NCBI GenBank assembly: GCA_001970955.1 | Contig: MPUH01000162.1 | Span: 1 to 64,000, forward strand | Direction: 5' to 3' | From: Stentor coeruleus | Lineage: Eukaryota > Ciliophora > Heterotrichea > Heterotrichida > Stentoridae | Length of the DNA stretch: 64,000 bases | Part shown: in pieces, positions 59,207-64,000 of the stretch | Position numbering within the stretch: the first letter of the stretch is position 1 | How the letters are laid out: the number at the start of each line of letters is the position of its first letter | Translations under genes and position numbers: made by a program | The notes under the pieces: generated by a model | Told to the model about the DNA's origin: nothing | Seen by the model: the letters and a program-made list of their open reading frames with translations, nothing else | Databases searched by the model: none

Positions 59207-61468
59207 ATGATTCCTAATCGCTATGAGAATTCACGAGATTTCTCAAATGAAAGAATTTCAGAGCTGGTAAAAGATATATAGAAACAGACTTATCTTGCTA
59301 AGCAGATGCAAGTCTATTCAATTGAAAGAAAAGCCAATCTTAAACTTTTAAATGACGATCAAAAATTAAAATCTGCAAATAGTCCAAAGTCAACAAGTGA
59401 TCGTTCATCATTATTAGAAGAAGCTCGTCGAAGACAAAAAGAAAGAGCTCTCCTAAAAGAACCTGACCATAAAGTTCCTAAAAACTACATAGATGAGACT
59501 GAAGAAAAAGAACCAGCCCTAAGTTTTTCAAGGTTCTCTGAAGAAAGGAGTTCAAGGTATTTTGTTGATCACGATTACAGCATCTCTGAATCCAAAACTA
59601 ATCCACTTTTTAACAAAGATACAACACAAAATAATCTAATACCCCGATTCGAAGACTCAAATGAATTCAAACTATGTATTGATCAAGAATATTTACAGCT
59701 TAAACAAGAACTTGAAAACTTAAGAAAAATTCCAAGGACTATTGAAAAACCTCAAGCAAAAAGTACAAAAACTAGCTTTTTATCGAAAAGTTATATCAAA
59801 GATACACCAATTGAAGTTAAATGGAAAGAAAAGCCAACTAGAGATATTGAAAACCAAGAAGTGAATTATGTAGTGACAAAACCTCAGCATGAAAATGAGA
59901 AAATTACAAAACCTGTTTTAAACATTCCTAAAAAGTCTAGTGAAGAACTTATAAAGCCTTCATCAAAGCCAAAATGTTTCAAAGTCGAAAGTTCTCGTAT
60001 TGATATCATCCCTGAAACATCACGTAAAAGTCCAATAAACCCAGGAAGAAAAAGTATAGAAGCTGATAATACTAAGTCAACTATAAAAAGAAGTGAGACT
60101 TCTGATGCAACATTATCATATCATCAAAGCACTTTAAATATAGCACAAGTTGAACCTATAAATATTCCAAATCATTCATATGAAACACCATTAAACGGAA
60201 TATCTACTATGTATAGTGCTCGGGTCTTACCAACAATGGGTAATTGGAATCTAGAACCTCAATATCCACCTCCACCAATGAATGGATGGAATAGCAACTA
60301 TTCTCATTATAACTCTTGCTATTATCCTCCTGCTCAAATGTATATGTCTGGAATGTATTATCATCAGCCACCAGTTGCTTATAATTATCCTTATCCTTAT
60401 GCAGATAATAGATATCAGTATACTAATACTTATACACCTCCTCCACAGTATTATTCTACTCAATCTTATCCTGAACGTAATGATTTTACAAATAATAGTG
60501 GATATCAACAAAATGAAGATTTTACAAAGAGAAAAACTATAAATTATGATACAAGCAAACAAGAAATATTTGATAAAGAAAAAGATATTGTTAAAAATAA
60601 ATACAAAATTAATGATGATGAAATTTTAGAAGCTGAAGAAATTGTTAAGCCTGCACCTAAGATTATTAGGAGTAAAGATAAGCCAGTTAAAAGTGTGGAT
60701 AATGTTGTTATGAGAAGAAGGAGTAGTGAAGGGATAGAGGAAATTATTAAAAATCCTTTGAGAAAAAAGGAAAAGTATAGAGAAGATGTAGAGGAAGAGG
60801 ATAGCTGGCCTGAAGTGAATATAAATCCTGATGATTTTAAAGATTCAAATTTATATGAAGATAAAAATGAAAACTTAGTACAAATTGATGAATACATCCC
60901 CAAAACCAAAGCTAAAACCTTATCAAAAATCCAAACTCCACAAGCCTTAGAAGTCCCTGAGCAGCCAGTGATATCAAAAAAACCTGTGCTTATAGAATTC
61001 GGAACTGGTGCTAAAAAGAGCTTAGCCGAACTGTTCAAACAAAAAAACAAAAAACTTATACGAAACATGGGATCAAGAGATAATAATTTGCCTAGACAAG
61101 ACCATAAAGAAAAAACAAAAGAAGAGCTTATTGAAATTAGAAAAAACATGGTCAAAGCCCCAAAGCTCGAAAAAAAACCAGAAGTTATACAAATCAAATT
61201 AGAAGATAAAAAAAATAACAATAAAGAACCTTGTGCAGCCTTAATGGAAAGACTTGCTACAGGTCAAAGGGTAAGGGTTTCAAAAGAAGAAATGCTCAAA
61301 CTTAATAAAAAAAACTATCAGCAACTTCCTGAAGTAAAAAAAAAACAAGAAGATGAACTAAAAAGACTTGAAAAACAGCAAAGAATACAAAAAGCTAGAG
61401 ATTATGAAAGATGTAGATCAACCCAAACTAGAAGAGAGCGAAAATTTCAATATAACATGGACTATTAA
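59207..61468 (+). CDS. Basal-body-type protein with an ALMS-like C-terminus, one 15-nt intron
   Basis: Exon 59207-59266 (MIPNRYENSRDFSNERISEL) joins across a 15-nt intron to 59282-61468, giving 748 residues. Residues about 320-400 form a Tyr/Pro-rich low-complexity stretch (YPPPPMNGWNSNYSHYNS). The rest is Lys/Glu/Ser-rich with short helices. The last 90 residues contain ALMERLATGQRVRVSKEEML, then KKNYQQLPEVKKKQEDELKR and ARDYERCRSTQTRRERKF. This resembles the ALMS motif found at the C-termini of ALMS1, CEP295 and related centrosomal proteins (LPEV followed by a K/E/R helix). A basal-body role is therefore likely by family, with moderate certainty. Confidence 0.7.
59267..59281 (+). other. 15-nt intron
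   Basis: Sequence GTAAAAGATATATAG, joining the 20-codon first exon to the body of the gene. Confidence 0.88.
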
Positions 61469-61514
61469 AATTTCCTTTTAGCTTATGTTTAATTCAATGT
61501 TTGAGAAGACAGGT

Positions 61515-61610
61515 AGGAAGTCTTGAAAGCAAGACTATGATTTATCCTCAATTTCTATTTCAGAGTGTCCCATCAACTTGAAATAATCAAGCCGAATCCA
61601 CTCTGAACTC
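61515..61610. ncRNA. Candidate structured RNA between convergent genes
   Basis: About 95 bp with GC near 40%, well above neighbouring spacers. Three clean stems are visible: AGTCTTG/CAAGACT (61519-61525 with 61530-61536, loop AAAG), a 9-bp stem TTCAGAGTG/CACTCTGAA (61559-61567 with 61599-61607), and inside it CTTGA/TCAAG (61577-61581 with 61587-61591). The strand is not decided by the sequence. It does not match tRNA, 5S, U1, U2, U4 or U6 as I remember them. A snoRNA is possible: ATGATT near 61536 and CTGA near 61603 are weak C- and D-box candidates. A structured 3' UTR is the alternative. Confidence 0.35.
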
Positions 61611-61696
61611 CGAGTTTTATTCGAAATTTTTTCTTTATATACTATAAAATGCGTAAAATTCATATGGGATTGACTAAAAAATTAAGATGGTAATAA

Positions 61697-64000
61697 TTAA
61701 TTCTCTTTCATTGAAATATTCTCTAATGTTTGCCTTACTATAGGGTTTTCATTACCCATTTCTTTAAGAGAATAAGGAGATACACATAAACTGTGACTTA
61801 CATCTTTAGTCTTGTAGATACCTACAAGTTGATCAGCAACTTCAAACATTTGATATCGAAGGGAGACGACTATAAATTGAGCATTTTTAGTCTCACCTTT
61901 GATATAATTTGCTATTACTGAAACATTTTGGAAATCTAAAGCTGCATCTACTTCATCCATTACATATAAAGAATTAGGCTTGTAATGATGAAGGGCAAAT
62001 ACTAAGGCAAGTGAACTTAAAGTTTTTTCACCTCCTGAAAGATTAGCCATTTTTTTCCAGTTTTTTGATGGAGGCCTTACAGTGAATACAATACCTTCAG
62101 AGAAAGGGTCAGTAGAATCAGCGAATTCTAACTCTGCATTTCCCCCACGGGTTAGTTTTGTATACATTTCTCTGAGTTTTTCGGATATTTCTCTGAAACC
62201 TTTTGTGAATTCGTTGAACCTTTTGTTTTTGAAATCAGTGTATAAGGTTTTAAGGTCGTTTTCTTTTTGCTTGGCTTCGTTTAAGATGTTTTCTTTTTGG
62301 TTTTTATCATCGGATTTCTGTTTGTATTCTTGGATGACATTTAGATTGGGTCTATTGGAAGATAGTTCAGCTTCGATGTATTTTTCTATATCTTCAATTA
62401 TCTTGATTTTAGGGATTAGTTCGTTAAGCTCAGCTTCAGATGCATCCCAGTCTACAGGACGGATAAGATTACTCCTTTCTTCACCTAAACGATTTTTCCT
62501 ACTTTGATGTTCAAGATTTGATTGGTTTTGCTGATCAAGGACCATGCCTTGTAGAAAATTGGAATAATCTCTTTCAATATTCTTATAATCCTCAATTGTA
62601 TGCTCCAGTTTAATCTGCCATTTTTGAATTTCATCTGATACTGCCTTCAGCTCCCCAGCCAATTCCTTCTTTTTCTGCTTGACTAAATCTCTAGATTTTA
62701 ATATATCATCAAATTGTTTAGTAATTTCCATTTTTTGCGCCTCCAGTTCATTTATTTTATTTTCTTTTTCTTGTACTAAAACAGTAAGATTTTCCATCTC
62801 TGCAACTTTTTCATGAGCTTTCTGTGTATACTCATTTCTTTCTTTATTAACTTTATCATATTGTCTTTTATTTTCCTCTAACTCAGCCGCATCTTTTTCC
62901 AGTTGTTTTGTCCTTGTTTCAATATCTTTTTTTCTTTGAACAAGTGTTGCTTCAGCTTTAGAAAACGCTTTTTCTGATGCTTCTTCTTCAGTTAAAAGTC
63001 TTTTAACCTCTGCTTTCAAAGTCCTAAACTCATTTCCAGCAGCTTCTTCAATTCTCCCATCAATATCAGTAATAAGTGCATCTTTTTTCTTTATAATAAT
63101 TTCAGTTTTATTAACACTTTCAGTTATTTTACCTAAAAGTGTTTGAAGTTTTTTAACTTGAGCATGCATATCATCAATAGATCTAGCATTTAAAGTATCT
63201 AATCTTCCTTTCATAGCATTAAGTCTTTCTATAAGTGAATTAAGATTATTATTCACAAGGTTGATTTTCTGTTTATATTCCCTTTCTCTTTTTTTATATT
63301 CATTAATCTCAGTTTCCAATTCGCTTTTTTCCTTATTAATATTCTCAAGTTCTTCTTGAATATTTTTATATTCTCTTTTTACAGCTTGTATATCAACTTC
63401 AAGTACTGATTTACTATGACCAATAATCTTCATTTTACCTTTAGTAGGGTTAGCAAAACCTCTCATTTCACCACTTGGGTTTATGATATCCCCATCTTTA
63501 GTCACAACTTTATATCTTTTTTCCCCTAATGCTATTCTCCTAGCATCTTCTATGTTATTAGTAAAAAGTGTATCGTTAAATACATGATAAAATGCATGTC
63601 TAAATCGATTATCAGTAATTTGTATTTGATCAAATAATCTAACAGCTTCAGTACTTGGACAAGTAAAATTTTTAATATATCGATCGTTGTTATTCATTTT
63701 TTCTAAGACGATAATACTAACTTTACCTAGGTTTTTTTCCCTGACATAATTGATAACTTCATTACCATTTGACACTGTATCAACGACTATATAATCTAAG
63801 CCTCCAATAGCTGTTGATACAGCAATATCATATGTAGAGTTTATTGAACCCAAATCACCAAGTCTTCCATGAACACCTAAGAGTCTTTTTTCCATTTTTG
63901 CTCTAAGAATTTCACTTAGTTGGCTTTTAGTCTCATATGCTTTTTTTTCTTCCCTTTCGTAACAGGTAATTTTATCCCCAGCTATTCTTAAAGCTTGATT
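61697..64000 (-). CDS. SMC4: SMC4 condensin subunit, C-terminal part (runs off the window)
   Basis: The frame is open from the stop at 61697 to the last base, giving 767 residues of a protein that would be about 1200-1400. It starts inside the first coiled coil. The hinge follows with GVHGRLGDLGSINSTYDIA and GLDYIVVDTVSNG, RLFDQIQITDNRFRHAFYHV and RRIALGEKRYKVVTKDGDII, all SMC4-type. The second coiled coil leads to the ABC half: signature LSGGEKTLSSLALVFALHHY, Walker B SLYVMDEVDAALD and D-loop/switch His region ending with IVVSLRYQMFEVADQLVGIY. SMC4 with SMC2 forms condensin, which compacts chromosomes in nuclear division. An internal ATG at 63895 is not the start. Confidence 0.96.
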   Translation of the reverse strand, partial: NQALRIAGDKITCYEREEKKAYETKSQLSEILRAKMEKRLLGVHGRLGDLGSINSTYDIAVSTAIGGLDYIVVDTVSNGNEVINYVREKNLGKVSIIVLEKMNNNDRYIKNFTCPSTEAVRLFDQIQITDNRFRHAFYHVFNDTLFTNNIEDARRIALGEKRYKVVTKDGDIINPSGEMRGFANPTKGKMKIIGHSKSVLEVDIQAVKREYKNIQEELENINKEKSELETEINEYKKREREYKQKINLVNNNLNSLIERLNAMKGRLDTLNARSIDDMHAQVKKLQTLLGKITESVNKTEIIIKKKDALITDIDGRIEEAAGNEFRTLKAEVKRLLTEEEASEKAFSKAEATLVQRKKDIETRTKQLEKDAAELEENKRQYDKVNKERNEYTQKAHEKVAEMENLTVLVQEKENKINELEAQKMEITKQFDDILKSRDLVKQKKKELAGELKAVSDEIQKWQIKLEHTIEDYKNIERDYSNFLQGMVLDQQNQSNLEHQSRKNRLGEERSNLIRPVDWDASEAELNELIPKIKIIEDIEKYIEAELSSNRPNLNVIQEYKQKSDDKNQKENILNEAKQKENDLKTLYTDFKNKRFNEFTKGFREISEKLREMYTKLTRGGNAELEFADSTDPFSEGIVFTVRPPSKNWKKMANLSGGEKTLSSLALVFALHHYKPNSLYVMDEVDAALDFQNVSVIANYIKGETKNAQFIVVSLRYQMFEVADQLVGIYKTKDVSHSLCVSPYSLKEMGNENPIVRQTLENISMKEN

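Noticed and set aside
63895-63897. ATG at 63895 as the SMC4 start
   Set aside because: The frame stays open to the window edge with typical SMC coiled-coil sequence, and the head domain is missing, so this is an internal Met.
1-64000. tRNA genes, rRNA, CRISPR arrays, telomere repeats, transposases or virus-like elements
   Set aside because: I looked for tRNA B-box strings, telomere-like C/A repeats, regularly spaced repeats and recognisable transposase, polymerase or capsid motifs and found none.

Overview
This 64 kb window looks like macronuclear DNA of a heterotrich ciliate, most likely Stentor (S. coeruleus or a close relative). Four observations support this. (1) The sequence is very AT-rich and gene-dense. 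(2) Eleven genes or gene parts that first look broken are rejoined by removing 15-nt GT...AG introns (one is 16 nt). (3) Every one of those introns has an A six bases from its 3' end. (4) TAA, TAG and TGA all end conserved proteins (the PP2C-like protein and the cathepsin end in TGA), so the code is standard; this separates it from Blepharisma, which reads UGA as Trp. The identification rests on recalled knowledge of the group, not on a search.

Layout. 1-11 kb: a hypothetical protein, a ZMAT2/Snu23 splicing factor with a duplicated 3' end, a zinc-finger kinase, a five-CH-domain protein, a coiled-coil protein and a degenerate PP2C. 11-19.6 kb: a 7TM receptor, branched-chain aminotransferase, a SANT/Myb-like nuclear protein, a vacuolar sorting receptor and a Nup85-like nucleoporin. 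20-27.5 kb: a 1217-residue basic protein with Trp-centred repeats, a Rab GTPase and an IQ-containing protein. 27.5-32.7 kb: a gene-poor stretch with one small C2H2 zinc-finger gene, several weak interrupted coding-like segments and an assembly join. 32.7-41.3 kb: a run of six minus-strand genes (EF-hand, coiled coil, DC1-like Cys-rich, ATG11/FIP200-like, DP transcription factor, and a TPQ-repeat protein). 41.6-49.9 kb: a coiled-coil protein, ribosomal protein eL20, a cathepsin B-like protease, an acylated helical-repeat protein, a second C2H2 gene, another coiled coil and an MFS transporter. 50-55.3 kb: two small basic proteins, a kinesin and a mitochondrial HCF101-type P-loop protein. 55.3-64 kb: two small acylated proteins, a protein with an ALMS-like C-terminus, a possible structured RNA, and the C-terminal part of SMC4, which runs off the window.

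The genes do not form pathways or operons. They are single units with short spacers, often about 50 nt and only 14 nt between two convergent genes. Shared themes are cytoskeleton and cilia (kinesin, CH repeats, many coiled coils, ALMS-like), membrane traffic and autophagy (Rab, sorting receptor, ATG11-like, cathepsin), nuclear functions (SMC4, DP, Nup85, Snu23, SANT), and five proteins with an N-terminal Met-Gly plus nearby Cys that suggests lipid anchoring.

The most unusual large-scale signal is a kilobase-scale compositional sawtooth. AC-rich sequence drifts into GT-rich sequence and then resets abruptly, in spacers and inside coding regions, shifting codon choice. The pattern reads the same on both strands.
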